A DNA stretch of 64,000 nucleotides from JBBQKG01 sp038326655 (lineage in GTDB: Bacteria; Actinomycetota; Thermoleophilia; Solirubrobacterales; JBBDJG01), in the NCBI GenBank assembly GCA_038326655.1, contig JBBQKG010000001.1:116989-180988 (forward strand), in the 5' to 3' direction. Below, one piece after another: positions 16,431 through 24,302 of this stretch; position 1 is the first letter of the stretch; each line of letters begins with the position of its first letter. Below the pieces are notes generated by a model. It worked only from the letters and a program-made list of their open reading frames with translations. It made no database searches and was not told where the DNA came from. Both the position numbers and the translations under genes were made by a program.

Positions 16431-16871
16431 ATGAAGACCTACGTGGCGACACCCTCCACCCGCGAGCGCGACTGGCTGCTGGTCGACGCGCGCGGCAAGA
16501 CGCTCGGACGGCTGGCCACGCAGATCGCGGACATGCTGCGCGGCAAGCGCAAGCCGCAGTACACGCCGCACATCGACACGGGTGATTTCGTCGTGGTCGT
16601 GAACGCCAAGGAGATCGCCGTAACCGGGAACAAGCTGCAGAGCAAGCTGTACCACCGCCACTCGGGATATCCCGGCGGCCTGCGCACGCGCACGCTCAAC
16701 GACATGCTCGAGCGGCGGCCGGAGGAGGTCATCCGGCTCGCGGTGAAGGGAATGCTTCCGCGCAACCGGCTGGCGCGCCAGCAGCTTCGAAAGCTCAAGA
16801 TCTACGCCGGGCCGGACCATCCGCACGAGGCCCAAATGCCGAAGCCGATCGAAGAGGACGGGCAGAAGTGA
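16431..16871 (+). CDS. rplM: 50S ribosomal protein L13 (uL13)
   Basis: Early-binding large-subunit protein. The 146-residue sequence has MKTYVATPSTRERDWLLVDA, GKTLGRLATQIADMLRGKRK, the YTPHIDTGDFVVVVNA strand and MLPRNRLARQQLRKLKIYAG, all conserved. Its stop overlaps the rpsI start in GTGA. The rplM-rpsI-glmM order is standard for actinobacteria. Confidence 0.98.
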   Translation: MKTYVATPSTRERDWLLVDARGKTLGRLATQIADMLRGKRKPQYTPHIDTGDFVVVVNAKEIAVTGNKLQSKLYHRHSGYPGGLRTRTLNDMLERRPEEVIRLAVKGMLPRNRLARQQLRKLKIYAGPDHPHEAQMPKPIEEDGQK

Positions 16872-17623
16872 CCGAACAAGAAGAGCGCGACACCGCTCCG
16901 GACCAGTCCACCAACCCTCCGGCCGACACCGAGCCGGCGGCTGCGGCCGAGGCGCCGGCGGCGCCGGCGCCCGAGCAGCAAGCGCCAACGGCCGAGCCCG
17001 AGGCGGGCGTGCCGCAGCCCGAGACGGTCGAGGCCGCGCCGGCGGAGCCGCCCGCGCCCGAGGCGGAGCCGCCCCCGGAACCCGCGGAGGTCGAGGCACA
17101 AGCAGCGCCCGAGTCACCACCAGAGGCCGAGGCACCAGCCGAGGCCGCACCAGAGGCCGCACCAGAGGCCGACGCACAAGCAGAGGCAGCCGAGGCCGAG
17201 GCCGAGGCGCCGCGCCCGCTGTCCGAGCTCGCGGCGGACGCCCGCTACTTCGCGACCGGGAAGCGCAAGAGCTCGGTCGCACGCGTGATCCTGATGCCCG
17301 GCAACGGCGACTTCAAGCTGAACGGCCGCGCGCTCGAGGTGTACTTCCCGCGGCGCACGCATCAGGTCGTCGTGCAGCAGCCGCTCGAGGCCTCGGGCTT
17401 CGTGGGCCGCGTGAACGTGGTGGCGCGCATCCACGGCGGCGGCATCTCCGGGCAGGCCGACGCGGTCCGCCACGGGATCGCGAAGGCCCTGATCGACGCC
17501 GATCCGACGCTGCGCGGCGAGCTCAAGCGCCGCCAGCTGCTCACGCGTGACCCGCGCGTCAAGGAACGTCGCAAAGCGGGGCTGAAGAAGGCCCGCAAGC
17601 GTCCCCAGTTCTCGAAGCGCTGA
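16868..17623 (+). CDS. rpsI: 30S ribosomal protein S9 (uS9) with long acidic N-terminal extension
   Basis: The last 130 or so residues are an ordinary uS9: YFATGKRKSSVARVILMPG, LEVYFPRRTHQVVVQQPLE, HGGGISGQADAVRHGIAKAL, and the C-terminal KARKRPQFSKR tail that reaches the P-site tRNA. Ahead of it lies an extension of about 118 residues made almost wholly of Ala, Glu and Pro, with repeats of the type EAAPEAAPEA; it is strongly acidic and probably disordered. Normal bacterial S9 is about 130 aa. The GTG start overlapping the rplM stop leaves no doubt that the extension is in frame, and no better internal start with a ribosome site is evident. Confidence 0.95.
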   Translation: MTEQEERDTAPDQSTNPPADTEPAAAAEAPAAPAPEQQAPTAEPEAGVPQPETVEAAPAEPPAPEAEPPPEPAEVEAQAAPESPPEAEAPAEAAPEAAPEADAQAEAAEAEAEAPRPLSELAADARYFATGKRKSSVARVILMPGNGDFKLNGRALEVYFPRRTHQVVVQQPLEASGFVGRVNVVARIHGGGISGQADAVRHGIAKALIDADPTLRGELKRRQLLTRDPRVKERRKAGLKKARKRPQFSKR

Positions 17624-18957
17624 GCTCGCCCGCAAAGCTCTTCGGCACCGACGGCGTGCGTGGCGTCGCCGGCGAGTTCCTCACTGCCGAGCTGGCCTTC
17701 GCGCTCGGGCGCGCGGTCGTCTCGGCCACCGACGCGCGCAGCCCCGAGGTCCTGGTCGTGCGCGACACCCGCCTGTCGGGCGAGATGCTGGAGGCGGCGC
17801 TGTGCGCCGGGATCGCGGCCGCGGGCGGCCAGGCGCTGCTCGCGGGCGTGCTGCCGACGCCCGCCGCGTCGATCCTCGTGAGGCGGTTTGGCCTCGGGCT
17901 CGCGGCGGTGATCTCTGCCTCTCACAATCCCTATGGCGACAACGGCATCAAGTTCTTCGACGCCACCGGGCGCAAGCTCCCGGACGAGGCCGAGGCCGCG
18001 ATGGAGGCCGACGTCCAGGCCTGGCGTGACGGAGCCGGGCGGAGCGCGCCACAGATCGGGCGGGTGCGGCCGATCACCGGCGCGCTCGAGGACTACATGC
18101 GCGAGCTCGAGTCGCGCTTCCAGCACTCGCTGGAGGGCGTGCACGTGCTGCTCGACTGTGCGCACGGGGCCACCTACCGAGCCGCGCCGCTGCTGTTCGA
18201 GCGACTCGGCGCGACCGTCGACACGATCGCCTGCGAGCCCGACGGCGTAAACATCAACGCCGGGGTCGGATCCACGCACATGGGGCCGGTCGTGGAGCGC
18301 CTTCGTGCGGGCGGCCACCAGATCGGCTTTGCCTTCGACGGCGACGGTGACCGGGTGCTCGCGGTCGGCGCGGACGGCGAGATCCTGGACGGCGACGAGC
18401 TGATCGCCCAGATCGCGGTCGGCCTGCAGGCGCGTGGCGAGCTGACCGGCAACGGCGTCGCCGTGACCGTGATGACGAATTATGGCTTTCACCAGGCGAT
18501 GAACGACGCCGGGATCGAGGTGGCGACCACGGACGTGGGCGACCGCAACGTGGTGGACGAGCTGGCGCGCCGGGGCTGGGTGCTGGGCGGAGAGCAATCG
18601 GGCCACGTCGTGGACATGCGCCTGACCCCCTCCGGCGACGGGATCGCGGCCGCCCTGATGACGCTTCAGGCGCTCGGCGGCGAGCCACTTCGGGCCGGCG
18701 GCGTGATGAAGAAGCTGCCCCAGGTATTGAGGAACGTCCGCGTCGCCGACCGGGACGCGCTGGAGGGCGCGACCGCCGTTTGGGACGCGGTCGATGCGGA
18801 GTCACGGTCGCTGGAAGGACGCGGTCGCGTGCTGGTGCGCCCCTCGGGCACCGAGGCGGTGATCCGCGTGATGGCGGAGGCGCCCACCCAGGAGGAGTGC
18901 GAGGCGGTCGTCGAGCGGCTCGCGGGCATCGTCGGGCGCGAGCTGGGCGCGGGCTGA
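17620..18957 (+). CDS. glmM: Phosphoglucosamine mutase (apparent CTG start)
   Basis: Interconverts glucosamine-6-phosphate and glucosamine-1-phosphate for UDP-GlcNAc synthesis. The catalytic phosphoserine motif ISASHNPYGDNGIKFF, metal loop FDGDGDR and C-terminal RPSGTEAVIRVMAEA are intact. Start: the first ATG/GTG/TTG in frame (GTG 17656) would delete the conserved LFGTDGVRG opening. The only candidate upstream, before reading back into rpsI, is CTG at 17620, which overlaps the rpsI stop (CTGA). With that start the protein is 445 aa and the catalytic Ser is residue 101, matching Ser102 of E. coli. I therefore use CTG; a sequencing error is the alternative. Confidence 0.9.
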   Translation: MSSPAKLFGTDGVRGVAGEFLTAELAFALGRAVVSATDARSPEVLVVRDTRLSGEMLEAALCAGIAAAGGQALLAGVLPTPAASILVRRFGLGLAAVISASHNPYGDNGIKFFDATGRKLPDEAEAAMEADVQAWRDGAGRSAPQIGRVRPITGALEDYMRELESRFQHSLEGVHVLLDCAHGATYRAAPLLFERLGATVDTIACEPDGVNINAGVGSTHMGPVVERLRAGGHQIGFAFDGDGDRVLAVGADGEILDGDELIAQIAVGLQARGELTGNGVAVTVMTNYGFHQAMNDAGIEVATTDVGDRNVVDELARRGWVLGGEQSGHVVDMRLTPSGDGIAAALMTLQALGGEPLRAGGVMKKLPQVLRNVRVADRDALEGATAVWDAVDAESRSLEGRGRVLVRPSGTEAVIRVMAEAPTQEECEAVVERLAGIVGRELGAG

Positions 18958-19062
18958 TCCCGCCCGCCGACAAACGAAAACCGCCGCAGATAGCGGGATT
19001 TTGCGCGTAGGAACAAGCGTCCGGGCATCGAAAAAAAGGGCGACAAGGGCTACCTTCGGTGC

Positions 19063-19068
19063 TACGCT
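19063..19068 (+). promoter_or_regulatory. Possible promoter of glmS
   Basis: TACGCT at 19063-19068 with GCGACA 17 nt upstream (19040-19045). This would give a glmS leader of about 95 nt that contains the hairpin at 19094-19113. The -35 match is modest. Confidence 0.35.
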
Positions 19069-19093
19069 CTTTTCCTGCCGGTCATGGGTCGAG

Positions 19094-19118
19094 GAGCCGC
19101 TAGGAGGCGGCTCTTTCT
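19094..19118 (+). terminator. Intrinsic terminator or attenuator before glmS
   Basis: Arms GAGCCGC (19094-19100) and GCGGCTC (19107-19113) pair perfectly around TAGGAG, followed by TTTCT. It could end the glmM transcript or, if the promoter at 19063 is real, act as an attenuator in the glmS leader. Confidence 0.55.
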
Positions 19119-19169
19119 GATTCTGAGGGAACTGTTGCCGTGGTCGGACCACAAGGAGCGCTGATCTGA

Positions 19170-21044
19170 ATGTGCGGAATCGTGGGATATGTGGGCAACC
19201 GCTCGTGTGGCGAGTTGCTGATGCACGGCCTCGAGCGGCTCGAGTACCGCGGCTACGACTCCGCGGGGATGTCCCTGCTCGCGGACGGCGAGATCCAGTC
19301 GGTGCGAGCCGTCGGGAACCTCAGCCGGCTGCGCGAGACCGTGGACGCCGAGTCCAACGGCGGCGGCACGGCGCTCGCGGCCCGGATCGCGGTCGCGACC
19401 ACCGGCATCGGGCACACCCGCTGGGCCACGCACGGGAAGCCTTCCGAGCGCAACGCCCACCCGCACGCCGACTGCACGGGGCGCGTGCACATCGCCCTCA
19501 ACGGCATCATCGAGAACTACGTTGAGCTTCGTGACACGCTGGAGGCCGAGGGCCACCACTTCGCCTCCGAGACCGACGCCGAAGTCGTCGCTCACCTGAT
19601 CGAGAGGCACCTCGAGCTGCTCGGTCCCGGCCGTCTGCCCGAGGCGACACGGCTCGCCTACCTCGAGCTGCGCGGCCACTACGCGTTCGTCGCGATCTCC
19701 GCGGATGAGCCGGACACGATCGTGGGCGCCCGCAAGGAGTGTCCGCTGGTGATCGGCGTCGGCGAGCACGAGCACTTCGTCGCCTCCGCGATCCCCGCCT
19801 TCCTGCGCGAGACCCGCCGGGTGCAGATGGTCCAGGATGACGAGATCATCACGATTCACCCGACCGGCACCTTCTTTCGAAGCGCCGCCGGCGCCGAGGT
19901 CGAGCGCGAGATCGAGGAAATCACCTGGGACACGGATACGGCCGAGAAGGCCGGGTATCCAAGCTTCATGCTGAAGGAGATCCACGAGCAGTCCGACGCG
20001 GTCGCGGAGACGATCGCCGACCGCCTCACGCACGGTGACCGGGTCGAGCTGGGCGAGATCGGGATCGACGACGACGCGCTCGCGAAGGTCCGCCGGATCG
20101 TGATTCTCGCCTGCGGCACGTCCTACCACGCAGCACTCGTCGGCCGCTACGCGATCGAGCAGTGGGCGCGCGTGCCCGTCGAGATGGACATCGCCTCGGA
20201 GTACCGCTACCGCAACCCGATCGTCGGGCCCGACGACCTCGTGATCGGCATCTCCCAATCGGGCGAGACCGCCGACACGCTCGCCGCGATGCGCCTGGCG
20301 CGCGACCGCGGCGCGCACGTGATCGCGATCACCAACATCCTCGGCAGCCAGATCACTCGTGAAGCCGACGGCGTGCTCTACACGCGCGCCGGTCTCGAGA
20401 TCGGGGTCGCCGCGACCAAGACCTTCGTCGCGCAGGTGGCCGCGATCTATCTGCTGGGGCTGAAGCTCGCGGAGCTGCGGCACACGCTCGAGCCGGACGA
20501 GCTCGAGGGCCTGGTCCAGGAGCTGAAGGCGATCCCGCACCACATCGAGGTGCTGCTCGACTCGTGCGCGGAGCAGGTCGAGGCGATCGCCAAGTCGCAG
20601 TACAAGCGCGAGTTCTTCTTGTACCTCGGCCGGCACATCGGGCTGCCGGTGTGTCTCGAGGGCGCGCTGAAGCTGAAGGAGATCTCCTACATCCCGACGG
20701 AGGCCTACGCCGCCGGCGAGATGAAGCACGGGCCAATCGCGCTGCTCGACAGCACGCGCCCGGTCGTGTGCGTGGCGACCGACAGCCCTGTCCTGGACAA
20801 GGTGCTGTCGAACATCTCCGAGGTGAAGGCACGCGGGTCCGAGGTGATCGCCGTCGCAACGGAGGGTTCCGGCCACGTCGCCGCGGCCGCCGACCAGACG
20901 GTATTCATCCCGCGGACCGACTGGATCCTCCAGCCGATCCTCGCGGTGATCCCGCTGCAGCTGCTCGCGTACCACATCGCGGTGCTGCGGGGGCTGAACG
21001 TGGACCAGCCGCGGAATCTCGCCAAGACCGTCACGGTCGAGTAG
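19170..21044 (+). CDS. glmS: Glutamine-fructose-6-phosphate aminotransferase (isomerising)
   Basis: First enzyme of amino-sugar synthesis, producing glucosamine-6-phosphate. The 624-residue protein has the N-terminal glutaminase domain with nucleophile Cys2 in MCGIVGYVGNR and LEYRGYDSAGM. Two SIS isomerase domains follow (ILACGTSYHAALVGRYAIEQ, IGISQSGETADTLAAMR, then EGALKLKEISYIPTEAYAAGEMKHG). The C-terminus NLAKTVTVE is the conserved tail. AAGGAG 11 nt before the ATG is the ribosome site. With glmM immediately upstream, two steps of UDP-GlcNAc supply are adjacent. I see no glmS ribozyme in the leader. Confidence 0.98.
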   Translation: MCGIVGYVGNRSCGELLMHGLERLEYRGYDSAGMSLLADGEIQSVRAVGNLSRLRETVDAESNGGGTALAARIAVATTGIGHTRWATHGKPSERNAHPHADCTGRVHIALNGIIENYVELRDTLEAEGHHFASETDAEVVAHLIERHLELLGPGRLPEATRLAYLELRGHYAFVAISADEPDTIVGARKECPLVIGVGEHEHFVASAIPAFLRETRRVQMVQDDEIITIHPTGTFFRSAAGAEVEREIEEITWDTDTAEKAGYPSFMLKEIHEQSDAVAETIADRLTHGDRVELGEIGIDDDALAKVRRIVILACGTSYHAALVGRYAIEQWARVPVEMDIASEYRYRNPIVGPDDLVIGISQSGETADTLAAMRLARDRGAHVIAITNILGSQITREADGVLYTRAGLEIGVAATKTFVAQVAAIYLLGLKLAELRHTLEPDELEGLVQELKAIPHHIEVLLDSCAEQVEAIAKSQYKREFFLYLGRHIGLPVCLEGALKLKEISYIPTEAYAAGEMKHGPIALLDSTRPVVCVATDSPVLDKVLSNISEVKARGSEVIAVATEGSGHVAAAADQTVFIPRTDWILQPILAVIPLQLLAYHIAVLRGLNVDQPRNLAKTVTVE

Positions 21045-21057
21045 CTAATCATTCTGG

Positions 21058-21078
21058 GAGGCGGCCTTAGACCGCCTC
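21058..21078 (+). terminator. Terminator after glmS
   Basis: GAGGCGG (21058-21064) and CCGCCTC (21072-21078) pair around CCTTAGA, 14 nt after the glmS stop. No strong T-run follows. Confidence 0.5.
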
Positions 21079-21125
21079 TCCGGGTGAGATACGGCGGCGA
21101 AGCCGCCCATTCATTCCGTTCCTAA

Positions 21126-21131
21126 TAGCCT
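21126..21131 (+). promoter_or_regulatory. -10 box of nnr (leaderless type)
   Basis: TAGCCT, 7 nt before the ATG of nnr. Confidence 0.45.
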
Positions 21132-21138
21132 GAGGGGC

Positions 21139-22674
21139 ATGCCCGCGCGCCCCTGGCTCGAGCCCGCGCTGACTGCGGAGGAGATGCGCGCGCTCGACCG
21201 CTGGGCGATCGAGCACGAGCACGTTCCCTCGCTCGAGCTGATGGAGCGGGCCGGCGGCGAGGTCGCCCGGGCGATCACGGAGATGAGCTCCGACGGCCCC
21301 GTCCGGGTGGTCTGCGGCCGCGGCAACAACGGCGGCGACGGGCTGGTGGCGGCGAGGCTGCTGCGCGACCACGGCCTCGCGTCCGAGGCGCTGCTGCTCT
21401 TCCCGGCCGGCGACCTCAGCCCTGATGCGCAGGCGAACCTCGAGCGAGTCGAGGCCCGCGAGATCGCCGCCGAAGCGCTCCCGCAGGCGCTGGAGGGGTC
21501 CGCGATCGTGGTCGACGCCCTGCTTGGCACGGGATTCAGCGGCAGTCCCCGAGCGCCTCTGGACGCCGCGATCGAGGCGATCGGCGCGGCGGATGCGACG
21601 GTGGTCTCGGTCGACGTCCCCTCGGGCGTCGACGCCTCGACGGGCGAGGTCGCGGGGGCGTGCGTCCGCGCCGACGTGACGATCACCTTCCATGCCCCCA
21701 AGCTCGGGCTCTTGATCGCGCCGGGCAAGCAGCACGCCGGCCGTGTCGAGGTCGTCGACATCGGGATCCCGCCCGACGGCTATGGGCGCCCGGCGCCCTC
21801 GGCCGCCGGCCTGATCGGCTCCGCGGTGCTCGACACGCTGCCCCGCCGGGCCCCGGGAGGCAACAAGTTCCGCTCCGGGTCCGTGCTGGTCGTGGGCGGG
21901 TCGCCCGGGTTGACGGGCGCCGCCTGTCTCGCCAGCGAGGGCGCGATGCGTGCCGGCGCGGGATGGGTGCGCGTGGCCGTGCCTGCGTCGCTCAACCAGA
22001 TCTTCGAGGTGAAGCTCACCGAGGTGATGTCGGTGCCGCTCCCCGACCACGACGGCCACCTGCTCGCGGCGGCGTCGAGCGCGGTGCTGGAAGCGGCGGA
22101 GCGCGCGGATGCGGTCGTGCTGGGACCCGGCCTGGGACGCGCGCAGGGGACGTTCGAGCTGGTGCGGATGCTGATCGAGCGGCTCGAATCGCCGCTGATC
22201 GTGGACGCCGACGCCCTGAATGCGCTCGCCGCCGCGGGGATCGAGGGATCGCCCCGGCCACGGAGTGCCGTGTTCACGCCGCACGCCGGCGAGCTGGCAC
22301 GGTTGCTCGGGCGTGACTCGGGCGAAATCGAGTCGAGCAGGCTCGCGAGTGTCCGTGCCGCCGCCGAAGGATACGGGGCCACGGTCGTGCTGAAGGGCGA
22401 CGACACCCTCGTGGCGGGGGCGGATGGCGGGCGCGAGGCCGCGGTCAGCCGGGGCGGAAGCCCGGCGCTCGCGACCGCCGGCACCGGCGACGTGCTCTCC
22501 GGAGTGATCGCCGCGTTCGTCGCGCGCGGCCTGGACCCCTTCGACGCGGCCTGCGCGGGCGTCTTCGCACACGCCCGGGCGGGGCACGAGGCCGCGCGGC
22601 GCCTCGGCACGGAATCGGTGATCGCGCGCGACGTGATCGAGATGCTGCCGCCCGTCCTCCGTGGCGGTCAGTAG
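21139..22674 (+). CDS. nnr: Bifunctional NAD(P)HX epimerase / ADP-dependent NAD(P)HX dehydratase
   Basis: Repairs hydrated NADH and NADPH. The N-terminal YjeF_N epimerase domain (about 1-205) has LELMERAGGEVARAI, CGRGNNGGDGLVAARLL and VSVDVPSGVDASTGEV. The C-terminal carbohydrate-kinase-like dehydratase domain (about 235-505) has VVGGSPGLTGAACLASEGAM, TPHAGELARLLG and the nucleotide motif TAGTGDVLSGVIAAF. At 511 aa it matches other fused Nnr proteins. The usual actinobacterial neighbour acpS is not seen before it; alr follows after one CBS gene. Confidence 0.95.
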   Translation: MPARPWLEPALTAEEMRALDRWAIEHEHVPSLELMERAGGEVARAITEMSSDGPVRVVCGRGNNGGDGLVAARLLRDHGLASEALLLFPAGDLSPDAQANLERVEAREIAAEALPQALEGSAIVVDALLGTGFSGSPRAPLDAAIEAIGAADATVVSVDVPSGVDASTGEVAGACVRADVTITFHAPKLGLLIAPGKQHAGRVEVVDIGIPPDGYGRPAPSAAGLIGSAVLDTLPRRAPGGNKFRSGSVLVVGGSPGLTGAACLASEGAMRAGAGWVRVAVPASLNQIFEVKLTEVMSVPLPDHDGHLLAAASSAVLEAAERADAVVLGPGLGRAQGTFELVRMLIERLESPLIVDADALNALAAAGIEGSPRPRSAVFTPHAGELARLLGRDSGEIESSRLASVRAAAEGYGATVVLKGDDTLVAGADGGREAAVSRGGSPALATAGTGDVLSGVIAAFVARGLDPFDAACAGVFAHARAGHEAARRLGTESVIARDVIEMLPPVLRGGQ

Positions 22675-22683
22675 GCTCAGCGC

Positions 22684-23154
22684 ATGGCTGAACCCACCGT
22701 GGGCGAGATCATGGACGCAAACCCCGCGACTGTGTCCCCGAAGACCGATGTCGGAAAGCTGATCAAGGTTCTCCAGGAGCACGAGCTCCCCGGCCTGCCC
22801 GTGGTGCTCGACGACGGCACGCTGGTCGGGATCGTGACCGAGAGCGACCTCGTGCTCCGGGGAGACGACTCGGCCCTGCACCTGCCGCACTACGTCGAGC
22901 TCTTCGGCGGCGTGGTTTTCTTGGAGCCGCTCCAGCACCTCGAGGACAAGCTGCGAAAGGCATTCGCGTCGACTGTCGAGGAGATGATGTCGGCGGACGT
23001 CGACACGATCTCGCCCGGCGCGAGCATGCACGAGGCGGCCCAGTTGATCTCGCGTACCGGGCACAACCGGATCCCGGTTGTCGAAGGCGAAAAGCTCGTT
23101 GGCGTCGTGACGCGCGTCGACGCGCTCGACGCGCTCACGCGCGCCGGGGAGTGA
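22684..23154 (+). CDS. CBS-domain pair protein
   Basis: A stand-alone Bateman module of 156 residues: CBS1 (about 5-60, VGEIMDANPATVSPKTDVGK ... LVGIVTESDLV) and CBS2 (about 100-152, VEEMMSADVDTISPGASM ... LVGVVTRVDALDAL). These modules bind adenine nucleotides and regulate partner proteins; none is fused here. TAGGCT lies 6 nt before the ATG. The last 4 nt overlap alr (GTGA), so it is co-translated with alanine racemase, but a regulatory link is only inference. Confidence 0.9.
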   Translation: MAEPTVGEIMDANPATVSPKTDVGKLIKVLQEHELPGLPVVLDDGTLVGIVTESDLVLRGDDSALHLPHYVELFGGVVFLEPLQHLEDKLRKAFASTVEEMMSADVDTISPGASMHEAAQLISRTGHNRIPVVEGEKLVGVVTRVDALDALTRAGE

Positions 23155-24302
23155 GCGGACGCGCCGTGCAGGCGCCCGTCACGGAGCCTCCGGCCGAACG
23201 CGCCGTCGCTCGCGTCGACCTCGCGTCGGTGCAGCGAAACTGCGCCGCGCTGAAGGGTGCCCTGGGACAGGCGGCACTGTGCGCGGTCGTGAAGGCGGAC
23301 GGCTACGGGCACGGTGCGCTCGAGTGCGCTCGGGCGGCGCTCGAGGGCGGCTCGACCTGGCTCGGAGTGGCGACCGCACGTGAGGCCGAGCAGCTCCGGG
23401 CCGGCGGCGTCACGGCGCGGCTGCTGGTGATGGGCGCGCTCACCGTCCCGGAGCTCGAGGTCGCGCTTGCGGCGGACGCGGACGTCGTCGCCTGGACGCC
23501 GGAATTCCTCGCGCTCGCGGCCGCCAAGGCTCCCGCGGCGGGCCGGGCGTCGCGCGTGCACGTGAAGTTCGACACGGGCATGGGCCGGCTCGGCACGAAG
23601 GACGGCGGCGAGGCGCTCGTGCTGCTGCGCGGAGCCGCGGAGGACGAGCTGCTCGAGGCCGCCGGCCTGATGACGCACTTCGCGACCGCCGACGATCCCG
23701 ACCCCGCATACCTCGAGGAGCAACTGCAGCGCTTCATGCCGATCGCCGCGCAGGTCAGACAGGAACTTCCCGGGATCGTGGTGCACGCCGCGAACAGCGC
23801 GGCGACGCTCGTCGACCGGCGTGCGCACTTCGACATGGCGCGCTGCGGCGTCGCGATCTACGGCCTCGACCCGTTCCAGCGGGACCCACGCGACCACGGC
23901 CTCCAGCCCGCGCTCGCGCTCGAGTCATGGGTCGCGGCCGTGAAGCGCTTCGACGCGGGCGAGAGCGCCGGCTATGGCCGCAGCTGGAGCGCACCCGCCG
24001 CCACCTGCGTCGGCGTGATCCCGATCGGGTACGGGGACGGCTACCGGCGCGGGCTCTCGAATGCGGCCGAGGTGCTGATTCGCGAACGGCGCTATCCCGT
24101 GTCCGGCACGATCAGCATGGACAACCTCACCGTCGACCTCGGCCCCGGGACGGACGTGGCGGTGGGCGAGCGCGTCACGCTGATCGGCGCGGAGGGCGGC
24201 GAACGGGTGCTGGCCGAAGCGCTCGCGCGGTCGCTCGGAACGATCAACTACGAGGTCACCTGTGGGCTCACCCGGCGCGTCCCGCGCCGGTATGAGGCGT
24301 GA
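23151..24302 (+). CDS. alr: Alanine racemase
   Basis: PLP-dependent interconversion of L- and D-alanine for peptidoglycan. The 383-residue fold-type III enzyme has the PLP lysine Lys48 in CAVVKADGYGHG, the KFDTGMGRLG segment, and the second-half catalytic Tyr in the AGYGRSW block, followed by IPIGYGDGYRRGL and SGTISMDNLTVDLG. The GTG start overlaps the CBS gene and its TGA overlaps the next GTG, so three genes are translationally coupled. Confidence 0.97.
   Translation: MSGRAVQAPVTEPPAERAVARVDLASVQRNCAALKGALGQAALCAVVKADGYGHGALECARAALEGGSTWLGVATAREAEQLRAGGVTARLLVMGALTVPELEVALAADADVVAWTPEFLALAAAKAPAAGRASRVHVKFDTGMGRLGTKDGGEALVLLRGAAEDELLEAAGLMTHFATADDPDPAYLEEQLQRFMPIAAQVRQELPGIVVHAANSAATLVDRRAHFDMARCGVAIYGLDPFQRDPRDHGLQPALALESWVAAVKRFDAGESAGYGRSWSAPAATCVGVIPIGYGDGYRRGLSNAAEVLIRERRYPVSGTISMDNLTVDLGPGTDVAVGERVTLIGAEGGERVLAEALARSLGTINYEVTCGLTRRVPRRYEA

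Noticed and set aside
17105..17215. Tandem repeat or CRISPR-like array
   Set aside because: The repeats are GAGGCC/GCACCA codon repeats inside the S9 extension, not spaced repeats.
19119..19169. glmS ribozyme in the glmS leader
   Set aside because: The leader is too short and lacks the conserved core; that ribozyme is mainly in Firmicutes.
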